Assembly (NCBI RefSeq): GCF_004358205.1
Contig: NZ_SMYO01000018.1
Coordinates: 7,638-71,637, forward strand
Direction: 5' to 3'
Source of the DNA: Bacillus salipaludis
Lineage (GTDB): Bacteria > Bacillota > Bacilli > Bacillales_B > DSM-18226
DNA length: 64,000 nucleotides
Position 1 is the stretch's first letter, and each line of letters begins with the position of its first letter. Both the position numbers and the translations under genes were made by a program. Of the stretch, positions 42,923-52,079 are shown piece after piece. The notes under the pieces are model-generated. The model had not been told where the DNA came from. It ran no database searches and worked only from the letters and a program-made list of their open reading frames with translations.

Positions 42923-42955
42923 AAAAAGAGATTCAAAATTTATGAATCTCTTTTT
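42923..42955 (-). terminator. Terminator of the C39 peptidase gene
   Basis: AAAAAGAGATTCA and TGAATCTCTTTTT form a perfect stem around a short loop and can work on either strand. Confidence 0.75.
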
Positions 42956-42978
42956 ATAACACTATTCTTTTAAATTCA

Positions 42979-43872
42979 TTATCGTACTACAACTGCAAAT
43001 TTTAAAGCATTATAAGATCTTTCAAAAACACTTTTACTTACCCAATATTTATTGTTTGTGCTTTTACTGTTTGGATCTGCCACATAGTAACTGCCAGTAC
43101 TTTTATTGTAACCAATCAATGTGACGACGTGCATATTGTCAACCATATTTACCTTTCCTGCACTTCCCATATCCCACTTAGCCCATGTTGGTTTGGCAAA
43201 ATTTAAGGTAACGTATACAACTGCTGGATTTCCGTTATCTAGCTCTTGTTTTAATTGGGTAGTTGTATACCCTGTTCCATTCACAACTTTACTACTATAT
43301 TTTCGACCAAAATTAGTTAAAGGTTTTGGGAAAATGGATTGGAATACACCATTTACATTTTTGTATGGGGTGCCTGCATATCCAAGATAGGGATTATTCT
43401 TGGTTCTGGGCATTTTATCAAGCAATGTTTTTAAACTTTGACTCGTATAACCTTTATATTTTAAAGCCATTAATAAACTAGCACCTTCGCAACCAAATGG
43501 GGCGTATGTCGGTGTTAATTGACTAACATACGGCACGTTTAACTTTACCGTTTTGACTGCCTGTGTGCTAACTTTTTTAAGATATTTTGAACTTGCGTAC
43601 CCTATGTAACTCTTATATTTGACTTTATACCAATTGCCACTTTTTGAAATATACGTAACCGTTTTTCCTTTTGGCATGACTAGAACACGAGAATATTTTG
43701 TTCCTGGTCCTTTACGTAAATTCAAATTTACTGTTGTTTTATAGGTTGTAGTTGTAGCTGCTTCCACAGCAGATGCGCCGAAAACCTTAGAGCCTAAAAC
43801 ATTTGTATCGGCTAAAACACCACTCGTAAAAATTGCCGATGCGATGAAAGAGCTGGCTAATATTTTTTTCAT
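42979..43872 (-). CDS. Secreted C39-like cysteine peptidase with SH3b domain
   Basis: A signal peptide (residues about 1-38, ending AVEAA) is followed by a bacterial SH3 domain (about 45-102: LNLRKGPGTKYSRVLVMPKG, SGNWYKVKYKSYIGYASSKYL). A peptidase C39-like domain covers the rest, with the catalytic Cys in APFGCEGASLLMALKYKG and His in NMHVVTLIGYNKSTGSYYVADP. It probably binds the cell wall through SH3b and cleaves a peptide there. It starts with ATG after AAAGGGGG and is a single-gene unit. Confidence 0.88.
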   Translation of the reverse strand: MKKILASSFIASAIFTSGVLADTNVLGSKVFGASAVEAATTTTYKTTVNLNLRKGPGTKYSRVLVMPKGKTVTYISKSGNWYKVKYKSYIGYASSKYLKKVSTQAVKTVKLNVPYVSQLTPTYAPFGCEGASLLMALKYKGYTSQSLKTLLDKMPRTKNNPYLGYAGTPYKNVNGVFQSIFPKPLTNFGRKYSSKVVNGTGYTTTQLKQELDNGNPAVVYVTLNFAKPTWAKWDMGSAGKVNMVDNMHVVTLIGYNKSTGSYYVADPNSKSTNNKYWVSKSVFERSYNALKFAVVVR

Positions 43873-44259
43873 AAAAATCCCCCTTTAAATCGTTTTACTA
43901 GCATAATTATCCATTATAACATGTTAGATTTCACCTATTATGGAATAAATGACTGGAGCAGAAATTTTTTAAGAACAGACCAAAAATTAATTCGTTATAA
44001 ATCAGCACTTGTCCATTTCATTTCATTATCTTGTACATATAGTATATTACCGCCAGTATAAAACCAACATATTATATTACCTTCTTTCAATTAAAGAGCG
44101 TAGAGCGTTTGCCTATAATGGCATACGTTCTTTGCTTTTATAGGTATAGCGTATATTTTTCTATTTTAATATGATGTTTGTCCAAGCCACTTTTGTTTTA
44201 TGAAATATTATACATAGTGAAAGTTCTATTTAAGATCTTCTAACAGGTGGTGATCATTA
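43873..44259. other. Intergenic region between the C39 peptidase and YjcZ genes
   Basis: AT-rich. A GAGCGTAGAGCGTTTGCC...GGCATACGTTCTTTGC stretch at about 44096-44138 forms a weak hairpin. No gene is seen. Confidence 0.35.
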
Positions 44260-44261
44260 TG

Positions 44262-44378
44262 TGCTTTGGATACGGTGGTTATGGCTATGGCGGTGGTTTT
44301 TACGGAGGCAGTACATTTGTTTTAATCGTAGTACTATTTATCCTTTTAATTATTGTTGGTACTGCTTTTGTTTATTAA
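44262..44378 (+). CDS. YjcZ-family sporulation protein, probably frameshifted at the N terminus
   Basis: The C-terminal part ([31 protein letters not shown]) is the classic YjcZ-type single-helix spore membrane peptide. In this frame it can be read from GTG at the given start, giving MLWIRWYGYGG. The ATG two bases upstream opens the expected MCFGYGG start but is in another frame and stops early; one additional base after GGTGGT would restore the family N terminus. Either the gene has a one-base deletion or it uses GTG. The ribosome site is a weak GGTGGTGAT. Confidence 0.6.
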   Translation, partial: CFGYGGYGYGGGFYGGSTFVLIVVLFILLIIVGTAFVY

Positions 44379-44430
44379 TGACCAATACACGTTCTAGTGT
44401 AAAGAATCATTCATGCTGGAGGTGTAATAA

Positions 44431-44517
44431 ATGAGCGGACATGGAAATAATTTTGCGTTAATCGTTGTACTATTCATTCTCCTTATCATCGTTGGTGCAT
44501 CCTTTATGTTCTACTAA
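44431..44517 (+). CDS. YjcZ-family sporulation protein (28 residues)
   Basis: The ATG is seven bases after GGAGGTG. The peptide [28 protein letters not shown] is a short polar head and one hydrophobic helix with the family core [16 protein letters not shown]. It lies 52 bases after a longer member of the same family and before a strong terminator, so the two are probably co-transcribed in the forespore or mother cell. Confidence 0.85.
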   Translation: MSGHGNNFALIVVLFILLIIVGASFMFY

Positions 44518-44533
44518 TAGTTGAGCAGGAAAA

Positions 44534-44558
44534 AGGCCCTCTATCGGGCCTTTTTTTG
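44534..44558 (+). terminator. Terminator of the yjcZ-like genes
   Basis: AGGCCC-TCTATC-GGGCCT followed by TTTTTTT; nearly identical to the hairpin at 40393. A second hairpin with AAGCCCT and AGGGCTT arms follows at 44587-44609. Confidence 0.8.
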
Positions 44559-44689
44559 AATATTAATATTCGCATTCTTTAAAATAAAGCCCTCTTTTCA
44601 AAAGGGCTTTTTCCTTTGATTGCAGGACGCCAAGTTTGAACCATAAGACCCCGATTGGTTAACAAGCAAGGCCAGATTGGCCTTGTTTG

Positions 44690-45079
44690 TTAGTTGACTA
44701 CTACTTTTCCAACCATCCCTTCCTGGAAATGGTACCGACATATCAGTTCGTATGTACCGGGCTTTTTCGGTGTTACGGTAATGGTTTTTTCTTTACCCGG
44801 CTGCACTTCGGCGTCAATTCCGAGCTTATCCACTGTGAAGGTATGTTCTTTCTTACCTTGGTTTTTCAAGACCAACGTTGTCGTACTTCCATTCGGAATC
44901 GTGATGGCTTTCGGATTAAAGAAATCGTCGTTCAATACGACCTCAATCGCTTTCACCGACTCAATTGGTTGAGTTACGGCACTGGATTCGGCAAATACAC
45001 CGTGCGTGCCTAGAGTTGTCATAACCACAATCATAACAAGCAATACAAATAATTCTGTTACCCTTTTTTTCACAAACAT
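44690..45079 (-). CDS. Secreted cupredoxin-domain protein
   Basis: A signal peptide (about 1-30, ending HGVFA) precedes a single cupredoxin domain of about 95 residues. Type 1 copper ligands are visible as His in KKEHTF, then Cys, His and Met in ICRYHFQEGM. It probably carries electrons or copper at the outer face of the membrane. The ATG used follows GGAGGGATTG; a 14-codon extension has no ribosome site. It is a lone gene with no cytochrome oxidase or copper genes beside it. Confidence 0.85.
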   Translation of the reverse strand: MFVKKRVTELFVLLVMIVVMTTLGTHGVFAESSAVTQPIESVKAIEVVLNDDFFNPKAITIPNGSTTTLVLKNQGKKEHTFTVDKLGIDAEVQPGKEKTITVTPKKPGTYELICRYHFQEGMVGKVVVN

Positions 45080-45200
45080 TCGCAATCCCTCCTTTCTAAG
45101 CACTATTATCTTCGAATTCATAAAATATTATCACGATAAAATTGGTTCCACCGTGCTTCAACTAGTTACTACATTTTATTTGAAACAATGACCAAGAAAA

Positions 45201-45225
45201 AAGATTGACCCTAATGGCCAATCTT
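45201..45225 (-). terminator. Terminator of the DUF1906-LysM gene
   Basis: AAGATTG and CAATCTT with a short loop, followed on the minus strand by TTTTTTCTTGG. Confidence 0.65.
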
Positions 45226-45231
45226 CCACTT

Positions 45232-46155
45232 CTATTCAATTCTAATTTTTTGTCCTGGTTGCAGTCTTTCAGGTTTAACTTCCGGATTCAAGCTATTTAG
45301 GGTGCCATGTTTCATTTTCAATCCCTTTTCAAGGTTCCAAAAAGTATCACCTTTTTTAATGATATACGTTTTAGGTTTTGATACAGAAGGAGCCTTTCCC
45401 TCTAACCTTAACCGCTGTCCTGCATAAATAACATTAGGATTTACAAGATGGTTTAACTTCGCAAGGTAATCAATTGATAATCCATATTTTTTACCAATTA
45501 CCGAAAGATTTTCTCCAGCTTTTACAATGTGAATTGCTGGAATTTCATCTACCTTTAAAGATTTGGTTTTTGGTACTACAACTTCATCCCATGCGCCAGG
45601 ATCCTTTTTAATATCATTCTTGTCTATAGCAATTCCGGCAACGGTGACCTCATTTTGATATTGGTGCATATGGATGTGATCGGCAACTTTTCCGTTGCTC
45701 CAAGCAAATGTCTGCCAGTAATAATCCACTTTATTTTTTACTGACATCATAACAGCATAAGAGCCATATAATCCAACTTTGTAGTTTTTTAATGTAGCAT
45801 TTAAACCATCGACATAATCGAGAATTCCTTCCATATGGCAGGCTTTGGCATCGAAATCAACCGCAAAGTAAATGGCGCTTCCGGCAGGTTGCCCTACTAA
45901 TGTTGCGAATATTTCCGCATCCTTTGCATCCGCGATTCCTTGGGCTTTCGTATGATAACCTGGAAAGTTTGCACTTTTTTGAGCAATACTAATTAACTTT
46001 AATCCTGCCTCTTGAATTACCTTTGCTTCAGCTGCATCAAATGTTTTCCAACTATTGCCGAGATATCGGGCCACGTAAGAAAAACCTAAATCATTTAAAT
46101 TTCTTGCTGATGCAGCCGTTAATTTTGTAGCGCAATCAACCCCACTTCTCCTCAT
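45232..46155 (-). CDS. DUF1906 (Rv2525c-like glycoside-hydrolase fold) protein with two LysM domains
   Basis: Residues about 3-190 form a DUF1906 TIM-barrel domain of the GH25-like type: GVDCATKLTAASARNL at the start, FSYVARYLG, AIYFAVDFDA with acidic residues at the predicted active site, and VGLYGSYAVM. Two LysM domains follow (about 208-252 and 262-306), with the HIVKAGENLSVIGKKYGL and YIIKKGDTFWNLE motifs. There is no signal peptide, so it may act on the spore cortex or coat from the mother cell, or be released by lysis. The start is ATG after GGGGAGG. Confidence 0.88.
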   Translation of the reverse strand: MRRSGVDCATKLTAASARNLNDLGFSYVARYLGNSWKTFDAAEAKVIQEAGLKLISIAQKSANFPGYHTKAQGIADAKDAEIFATLVGQPAGSAIYFAVDFDAKACHMEGILDYVDGLNATLKNYKVGLYGSYAVMMSVKNKVDYYWQTFAWSNGKVADHIHMHQYQNEVTVAGIAIDKNDIKKDPGAWDEVVVPKTKSLKVDEIPAIHIVKAGENLSVIGKKYGLSIDYLAKLNHLVNPNVIYAGQRLRLEGKAPSVSKPKTYIIKKGDTFWNLEKGLKMKHGTLNSLNPEVKPERLQPGQKIRIE

Positions 46156-46907
46156 GACTTTTCCTCCCCTTTTCCGATTTTTTTCCTTCTTGAATTTCTT
46201 TGTGTTGTATTTTATTCCTATTAAGGTTCACACCCCCTCATATCCGGTTTCTTTTTTCATCAATTGGTACATTCCTCTTTCACTAGTTATATAAAGAAAA
46301 GTAACAAAAAGAGATAGGGTAGAATAACAAAGTTTTATTAAGTATCGAAATTGGGTGAACGATTGGATAAGGAAGGATTTTGTCTTTAAGGGGTTTTTTT
46401 AAAATTTTTTTGATGGGGAGTTTCTTTGGGTTAATTTCTGAAGTAATTTCTGGTATTGTCATAAAATTGCTATACATTTATTTAATGTTAATCTCACAAA
46501 TGATTATTCTTTACCTTGTCAAGTCATGTTTGACCTATACCAATATCTTTAAAATCAATATGAATATTAAGTTGGCTTCTCTCTCCCTTTCATTATAAGC
46601 AATCATTCCAATTGCCATGTTATCAATGAACGCTAAATCTATTCGATACTGATAAAGAAAAATGTGATCTAAAAAATATATTCAAAGCTATGAATTTCTT
46701 TCAAACCAATAGCCCCTTCCTTACTTTCTAACCACGTTAGTTCAATAAAAAAAGATGGCTGCCGCAGCAACCCCTTTATTCCACTATAGCACCTGTTAGT
46801 TGAACAAGCACTTTTTGTTCTATTGCACCTTTTCATCGAAGTATTCATTACGAATAATAAATGTTTTTTTATACATACTATACTTATTGCTAAAAGGAGG
46901 TTCTGTT
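46156..46907. other. Long spacer with repeat copy
   Basis: Two overlapping hydrophobic frames (46283-46477 minus, 46380-46598 plus) lack ribosome sites and look like chance in AT-rich DNA. At about 46755-46810 is a copy of the family with GATGGCTGCCGCAGC and GCACCTGTTAGTTGAACAAG. No gene is supported. Confidence 0.4.
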
Positions 46908-47045
46908 ATGCGTGATAATACAAATTTGGCAGTTACTGTGTTTTTTTCACTTTTAGGCTTTGTAGCAACAATAATTTTTAGCAGCGTCATCATATCTCAA
47001 AATAACCAAATTAAATCAAAACTTGAAAATGCAAAACAAACGTGA
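46908..47045 (+). CDS. Small single-helix membrane protein (45 residues)
   Basis: The ATG lies seven bases after AAAGGAGG. The product is a polar MRDNTNLAV, one membrane helix (FFSLLGFVATIIFSSVII) and a charged C-terminal helix ending NAKQT. An in-frame upstream extension has no ribosome site. The family is not recognised. Confidence 0.6.
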   Translation: MRDNTNLAVTVFFSLLGFVATIIFSSVIISQNNQIKSKLENAKQT

Positions 47046-47495
47046 TTCCTTTCAAGAAAAACTTGAGAGGATTTTTTATGTCATAATATTCATTAAATGC
47101 GTCCTATTATTAACTAACCTCCCGTTACCACAGTAAAAAGTCTCCTGAAATAGCAGCTGGATCTTTAAGGATTGCACCCGTTAACCATCCATGAAGCGTA
47201 AAGAATGAAAATGTATTGATTCCGTCCATACTGTTTCTAAGGCTGGGAGAGGAAGGTCGATAAACTATAGTGCCGTAGAGCCCATCCGTTAGTCTGAATC
47301 CAACGATATTCTCCACTGTAAAGACGCACAGCTGGGCGAAGGGGAAAAAATCTAACCCGAAAAGAAATGTACGTTGATGCGAAGATTATTTTGATAAGCA
47401 AAGACGCACTTTTCCTTATTATTGGAAAGTGCGCTTTTCTTGAATAAGCCAGAAGCTTTATATTGGAAAAAGTGAGTTATAAACGAGACCCTATT
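47046..47495. other. Intergenic region with strong hairpin
   Basis: GCGCACTTTCC-type hairpin (GACGCACTTTTCC / GGAAAGTGCGCTTTT, about 47402-47439) can terminate either strand. A 63-codon minus frame (47125-47316) has no ribosome site and is left out. Confidence 0.5.
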
Positions 47496-48140
47496 CTAGT
47501 TAGCCTGCTTGCTGAAATCTCTCTGAGCTCCCCTATAGCTTCCAATAAGATTTTGATAACCAGGAAGATGATTAGAAATTAAAATCCCAAAACCTTCAAC
47601 ATCATTGCGCCAATCACGTTGTAATTCGCACGCTATGCTAAACCAGTTCAGAAGCTGTACTCCACCATGGGCCATACGCGTTAATGCAGCATCCGCTACT
47701 TGTTTACTGAATGTTCCAGAAGCATCAGTAGCAACAAATACCTCATAACCAGCGTTCACAGCGGAAAGCGCAGGAAATGCAACACAAACATCTGTTACTA
47801 CCCCCGCAATGATCAGTTGTTTTTTTCCAGTTTCTTCGATTGCTTTGACAAAATCCTCATTATCCCATGCGTTAATTTGTCCAGGACGAGCTATTTTTGG
47901 CGCATGAGGAAAAAGTTCAACCAATTCTTGCATGAGTGGCCCATTAGGCCCTTTTTCAAAACTTGTTGTTAAAATAACTGGTAAATCAAAAAACTTAGCA
48001 GTGTTAGCTAGAGCCATAACATTGTTCTTGAATTCATCAACACCATAGTCACGCACAAGACCGGAGATAAGGCCGGTTTGATGATCAACTAAAAGAACAG
48101 CAGCGTCATCTTTATTAAGACGAGAATAGAAATCAGACAT
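47496..48140 (-). CDS. YcaC-type isochorismatase-family hydrolase
   Basis: A 214-residue cysteine hydrolase of the YcaC branch: AVLLVDHQTGLISG with the catalytic Asp, ILTTSFEKGPNGPL, GQINAWDNEDFV and IIAGVVTDVCVAFPALSAVNAGYEV with the catalytic Cys. The substrate of the YcaC group is unknown. It starts with ATG after AAGGGAGG. It lies upstream of nothing obvious; the FMN reductase gene on the same strand is 180 bases before it. Confidence 0.9.
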   Translation of the reverse strand: MSDFYSRLNKDDAAVLLVDHQTGLISGLVRDYGVDEFKNNVMALANTAKFFDLPVILTTSFEKGPNGPLMQELVELFPHAPKIARPGQINAWDNEDFVKAIEETGKKQLIIAGVVTDVCVAFPALSAVNAGYEVFVATDASGTFSKQVADAALTRMAHGGVQLLNWFSIACELQRDWRNDVEGFGILISNHLPGYQNLIGSYRGAQRDFSKQAN

Positions 48141-48323
48141 TTTATTGTCCTCCCTTTAATTAAGGTATAAGTAATCGAAGAAGATTCATAGATTGGAAAA
48201 TAGATTTTAACTCCTTCGTTTGTTCCAATATTATTGAACGGATGATTGGAATTCGTTTCTAAAAAATCATAATGCGTTTGTAGTATTTTAATAAAAATGA
48301 TTGAAAAGCTAGGACTTTATCAA

Positions 48324-48881
48324 TTAATCTATAGCTGGAATGTGATCGATCCAATGAATAAATTGGTTTAAATATTTTTGAAGATAACGTTTTGTTTGTT
48401 CGTCTGTAAGGACTTTCTGATCAGGATCAATCTTTTTATGTACTTGGGAAATCAACACTTTTTGAAATGGAAGAACATGAACCTGCATGGCCTCTAGTAC
48501 TTGTTTGATTTGCAATTGAGCAAAGGCAGTACCTAATCCCCCAGGAGTTGCACCAATTAAACCAACCGGTTTTCTGCTAAGAACAGCGGATTCCCGAGGT
48601 CTTGATGCCCAGTCCAATGCATTCTTTAATACGCCTGGAATCCCAGAATTGTACTCTGGACTTACAATAATGATACCCTCAACGTCCTGGATAGCAGATT
48701 TAAATGATGTCACTGTTTCTGGAACACTTATTTCTAGGTCTTCGTTGAACAAAGGCAGATCATTAATCTCGATCCAACGGAATTGATAGGAATCATCCAG
48801 CTCTGCTAATGATTGAGCAATGATTCGATTATAAGAGTTTTTTCGTAAACTACCACATATAAGGCCGATGGTCTTGGTCAT
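48324..48881 (-). CDS. NADPH-dependent FMN reductase (YieF/ChrR-type)
   Basis: A 185-residue flavodoxin-like oxidoreductase with the GSLRKNSYNRIIA phosphate-binding loop, the SPEYNSGIPGVLKNALDWASR signature and PVGLIGATPGGLGTAFAQ. Relatives reduce quinones, chromate or azo dyes. It starts with ATG after GAGGAGG. It appears monocistronic. Confidence 0.92.
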   Translation of the reverse strand: MTKTIGLICGSLRKNSYNRIIAQSLAELDDSYQFRWIEINDLPLFNEDLEISVPETVTSFKSAIQDVEGIIIVSPEYNSGIPGVLKNALDWASRPRESAVLSRKPVGLIGATPGGLGTAFAQLQIKQVLEAMQVHVLPFQKVLISQVHKKIDPDQKVLTDEQTKRYLQKYLNQFIHWIDHIPAID

Positions 48882-49110
48882 ACATTTCCTCCTCGTTTAA
48901 AATCACTTTCATGTTACCATAATATTCCAAAATAGAGGAAGTGACGTTATACCTAATTTTGTAAGATTATTAATTTAATGAAGTATTTATTACTTTGCAC
49001 TCATTTCCCAAGATATAGAAAAATGGTCTATGTTAATTTTTATTTTCTCTTCCAATTACCATATATTCCTATCATACTAGTAACTATAAAGAATTGGAGG
49101 GAGTACATAA

Positions 49111-50205
49111 ATGGAAGAAAAGAAAGTGACGTGGTTAGAACTCTTTTATGATTTGTTATTTGTGGCGGCGGTTGCGGCTGCGACGCATGTATTACTTCAT
49201 GTTGAAGATGGTCATATCCATGCAGAGTATTTAGTAAAGTTTGTATTAATTTTTATTCCTATCTGGTGGGCTTGGGTAGGGCAAACCATATTTATTAACC
49301 GGTTTGGAAAAGATTTATTTCATCAACGTATCTTTTTAATTCTGCAAATGTTTTTTGTACTAATTATGACATCAAGTTTATCAGCTGATTTTGATCCTTA
49401 TTATCTTTCTTTTTTAATTGGGTATATTGGCTTAAGAGCAGTGACTGCGATCCAATATCTTATTGTCCAGAGTGTAGAAACGGGAGTTCGAAAACAAGCA
49501 GCCCTCTTTTTGGGAAGGTATTTTTGGATTGGAATCGTCATTTCATTATTGTCCGTCTTTTTTGATTCCTGGGTTCGATATGCTGTGTTGTATACGGGAA
49601 TCCTTATTGATATCTTTGTCCCGGTGCTTGGACGAAAATGCTTAGTAAAGGTTCCCACAAATACGGCTCACTTATTAGAGCGATTTGGTCTATTTACCAT
49701 TATTCTCTTTGGGGAAGCTCTTATTAGTACACTTGCGGTCATTCAGCCTAGACAAGGAAACTGGGATTCAATAGGCTTTGCGATCATTTCATTTATCCTG
49801 ATTATATCGATGTGGTGGCAATATTTCGATAACTTGGAGAAGAAACTCGACAAGTCTTTACAAACATCCGGCCAAATCATTATTTATGGTCATCTGTTTA
49901 TTCTAATGTCTTTGAGCATGATTGCAGCATCTATCAGACTATTGTTTTTACGTGAGGTCCATTACCTATTTATCTTATTTTTTGTTTTTGGAGCTGTATT
50001 GCTCTATTTCCTGTCAACTACCTTTGTTTTCCATCAATATAGACATGTGCACCACCGATTAAAAATTTATCATTTAGGGTTATTTTTAGGAATTTTAGCT
50101 GTCTTTTTTATTATTAATTTGATTATTGTTGTACCAAATATTTTGATAATAGCAGAATTAACCTTGTTTTTTATTATTTTTACTAAACTAACAATTTCTA
50201 ATTAA
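49111..50205 (+). CDS. ltrA: Low temperature requirement protein A (LtrA) family membrane protein
   Basis: The N-terminal motif VTWLELFYDLLFVAAVAAATH and the later ERFGLFTIILFGEALIST are diagnostic of LtrA; about ten membrane helices cover 364 residues. The family was named for growth at low temperature in Listeria, but its activity is unknown. It starts with ATG after TTGGAGGG and is a single gene with no partner. Confidence 0.92.
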   Translation: MEEKKVTWLELFYDLLFVAAVAAATHVLLHVEDGHIHAEYLVKFVLIFIPIWWAWVGQTIFINRFGKDLFHQRIFLILQMFFVLIMTSSLSADFDPYYLSFLIGYIGLRAVTAIQYLIVQSVETGVRKQAALFLGRYFWIGIVISLLSVFFDSWVRYAVLYTGILIDIFVPVLGRKCLVKVPTNTAHLLERFGLFTIILFGEALISTLAVIQPRQGNWDSIGFAIISFILIISMWWQYFDNLEKKLDKSLQTSGQIIIYGHLFILMSLSMIAASIRLLFLREVHYLFILFFVFGAVLLYFLSTTFVFHQYRHVHHRLKIYHLGLFLGILAVFFIINLIIVVPNILIIAELTLFFIIFTKLTISN

Positions 50206-50313
50206 AAGCAACCGTTGACAAGAATAAAAAACGTTAAATTAATTCCCATCATTTTTTTGAACTAACCTGTGACGTTAGCTCAACAAGGATTATTACTATT
50301 TAACGTTATTAAG

Positions 50314-50871
50314 CTAGATAAACTTTTCCCCAATTGGTGTAACTATTCCATCCATACTAATAGAATTTTTCTTTTTACGATATTCTTCTAAGTCTTGTTC
50401 GCTTTTATTAGTAGCCCACTGTTGAAGAGTATCTCGTTCGCCATTGTATGAATAAAATGGAACACTATAGCCACAAGACGTTTTTACCGTTTCAATCTTT
50501 ACATGAATTAATTGACGAGAACCAGGTAGGATGTCAAAGTGCTTAGCCATGTCATCCCATTCTGGTGAGTCAGGTAATACTACCTTACCTCTTCCATATA
50601 GACGTAAAATCATCGGGGGACCTTCAAAAGCTAAGAACATAAATGTAATTCTACCGTTATCTATTAAATGAGCACTTGTTTCATTTCCACTACCAGTTAA
50701 ATCTAAATAAGCGACCTCATTTGGTGAGAATATCCTTAGTACATCATGACCTTTAGGGGAAATGTTAACATGTCCGTCTGTTGATAAAGGTGCTGAACCA
50801 ACGAAAAAAATCCGTTGTTTTCTTATAAATTCTATATGTTTTGGAAGTATTGATGAATAAACTGTTCCCAA
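50314..50871 (-). CDS. Pyridoxamine 5'-phosphate oxidase-like FMN-binding protein under T-box control
   Basis: A 185-residue split-barrel flavoprotein: FIRKQRIFFVGSAPLSTDGHVNISPKG at the start, then VAYLDLTGSGNETSAHL and a C-terminal region with VKTSCGYSVPFYSY. Proteins of this group bind FMN or haem-like cofactors; many have no known substrate, and this is not the true PdxH. The start is TTG nine bases after GGCGAGGAGG. A complete T-box leader ends 37 bases upstream, so expression responds to an uncharged tRNA, very unusual for this family. Confidence 0.85.
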   Translation of the reverse strand: MGTVYSSILPKHIEFIRKQRIFFVGSAPLSTDGHVNISPKGHDVLRIFSPNEVAYLDLTGSGNETSAHLIDNGRITFMFLAFEGPPMILRLYGRGKVVLPDSPEWDDMAKHFDILPGSRQLIHVKIETVKTSCGYSVPFYSYNGERDTLQQWATNKSEQDLEEYRKKKNSISMDGIVTPIGEKFI

Positions 50872-50907
50872 AATATATTCCTCCTCGCCTCACCAATTGT
50901 TTAAAAT

Positions 50908-51140
50908 AAAAAGCCTACCATCTCACATAAGAGACGATAGGCTTTACCTACGTGGTACCACTCTTGTTGATTTGCTATTACAACAAATCCACTTTATAAC
51001 TGATTACGGATGTCAACCGTTAAGACTTACATATCAGCCTTACCGCTCGTGGGCGAGTTGGGGACTTTATTGACTGTCTTTCACCAGCCGACAGCTCTCT
51101 CAACAATAAACATTCCTTAATACTCCCAGTCACAACGTTT
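50908..51140 (-). ncRNA. T-box riboswitch leader, probably leucine-specific
   Basis: On the minus strand the leader shows the Stem I opening (CGTTGTGACTGGGAGTA), the AGAGAGCTGTCGGCTGGTGAAAGACAG apical region in part, and the T-box AAGAGTGGTACCACG at 50951-50965. The terminator AAGCCTATCGTCTC...GAGATGGTAGGCTT with TTTTATTTT follows at 50909-50946; its 5' arm overlaps the partner strand of the antiterminator, as in standard T-boxes. The specifier loop reads CCAACTCGCC. By position after AA and before a purine the specifier is CTC (Leu); ACT (Thr) is the alternative. UGGU in the T-box predicts a discriminator A, which fits tRNA-Leu. Confidence 0.9.
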
Positions 51141-51215
51141 GTAAATTTTGTAATTTTCTCAATTTTATTATGTATTATTAAAATGGTCAACCATATTTTT
51201 CTATTTCTTGTTCAA

Positions 51216-51403
51216 CTAAAATGCTTCCGTTAGCAGAATAAGAGGACCGAATCGCCACAGCATCCCGCCTTTACATAACCGTTTATATCTTTTATATATT
51301 TTAAAACTAAGAAATCCCAAAGTTATCAGAATAAAAAATGCTGTATCAATGGCAGCAAGGTCTTCAATATAAGCACCGGTTAGTTTAAGTACAATCCTTC
51401 ACA
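51216..51403 (-). pseudogene. Relic of a small membrane protein upstream of the T-box
   Basis: A frame without start codon reads IEDLAAIDTAFFILITLGFL, SFKIYKRYKRLCKGGMLW and RFGPLILLTEAF before TAG. Composition is that of a real membrane protein end, not chance AT-rich DNA. It overlaps a copy of the CACCGGTTAGTTTAAG repeat at its 5' end. The remaining spacer up to the PadR promoter (51404-51650) shows no gene. Confidence 0.35.
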
Positions 51404-51652
51404 TTATAATTTCTTATTAAATCAGTAAAAGACAATATTCTTAAACCATCAATATGATTTTGTCATTCTAAATTATAAGGGAGTTTATTTCATAGGTGAT
51501 AACTATGGATTCCTCTTAAACAATATCCCCGCTTGTTCTGCCATCAAACGAGATGGAACTGAAATTCCATTATTAAGCTATCATACAACTAACCCTACGA
51601 AAACTAAAATAAAAAATTGAACAAAAAATTTTTAAAAAAGGACATACTATCA

Positions 51653-51695
51653 GTGACATATTACTGTTGATAACAGTATACTGTTATTAACAGTA
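51653..51695 (+). promoter_or_regulatory. Promoter with two abutting 17-bp operators
   Basis: TACTGTT-GAT-AACAGTA (51662-51678) is followed without gap by TACTGTT-ATT-AACAGTA (51679-51695). Both have perfect arms and identical outer bases, so four half-sites are arrayed over 34 bp. A possible promoter (GTGACA at 51653, 18 bases, TATACT at 51677) is completely covered. The adjacent PadR protein is the likely ligand. Confidence 0.75.
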
Positions 51696-51737
51696 AGTGT
51701 TGCCAAAAAAATTTTACATTAGGAGGTTATTTATTTC

Positions 51738-52079
51738 ATGAAACATACAGGGAGACATACAGGTGCATTTCTTCTGCTGTTTTTAACAGAGGGAGATAGC
51801 TATGGAGGGAAACTCCTGCAGAAATGTGAAGAAGAGCTTCCCATCAATCCAATTGATAGTGCCATTCTTTATCGCACATTAAAAACATTAGAGAAAGAAG
51901 GTGCTGTTGAATCTTATTTGGACACATCTAATCAAGATAAGCTGATAAAAATGTACAAAATTACTACAGTTGGAAAAAGAAAATTAGACGATTTTCAAAT
52001 AGATATAGAAGAAAAAATGAAGAACTTATCATTTTTCTTAAATAAATACAAAGAATGGAAGGGGCCAAATCATGATTAA
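51738..52079 (+). CDS. PadR family transcriptional regulator
   Basis: A short 113-residue PadR protein: the winged helix (AFLLLFLTEGDSYGGKLLQKCEEELP, then SAILYRTLKTLEKEGAVESYLD and KMYKITTVGKRKL) with only a brief C-terminal helix. It starts with ATG after AGGAGG. The stop overlaps the next gene by eight bases, so it is the first gene of a three-gene operon with two permease halves. Twin palindromes in its promoter indicate autorepression. Confidence 0.85.
   Translation: MKHTGRHTGAFLLLFLTEGDSYGGKLLQKCEEELPINPIDSAILYRTLKTLEKEGAVESYLDTSNQDKLIKMYKITTVGKRKLDDFQIDIEEKMKNLSFFLNKYKEWKGPNHD

Noticed and set aside
47125..47316. 63-codon minus-strand frame
   Set aside because: It looks protein-like in places but has no ribosome site and no recognisable family.
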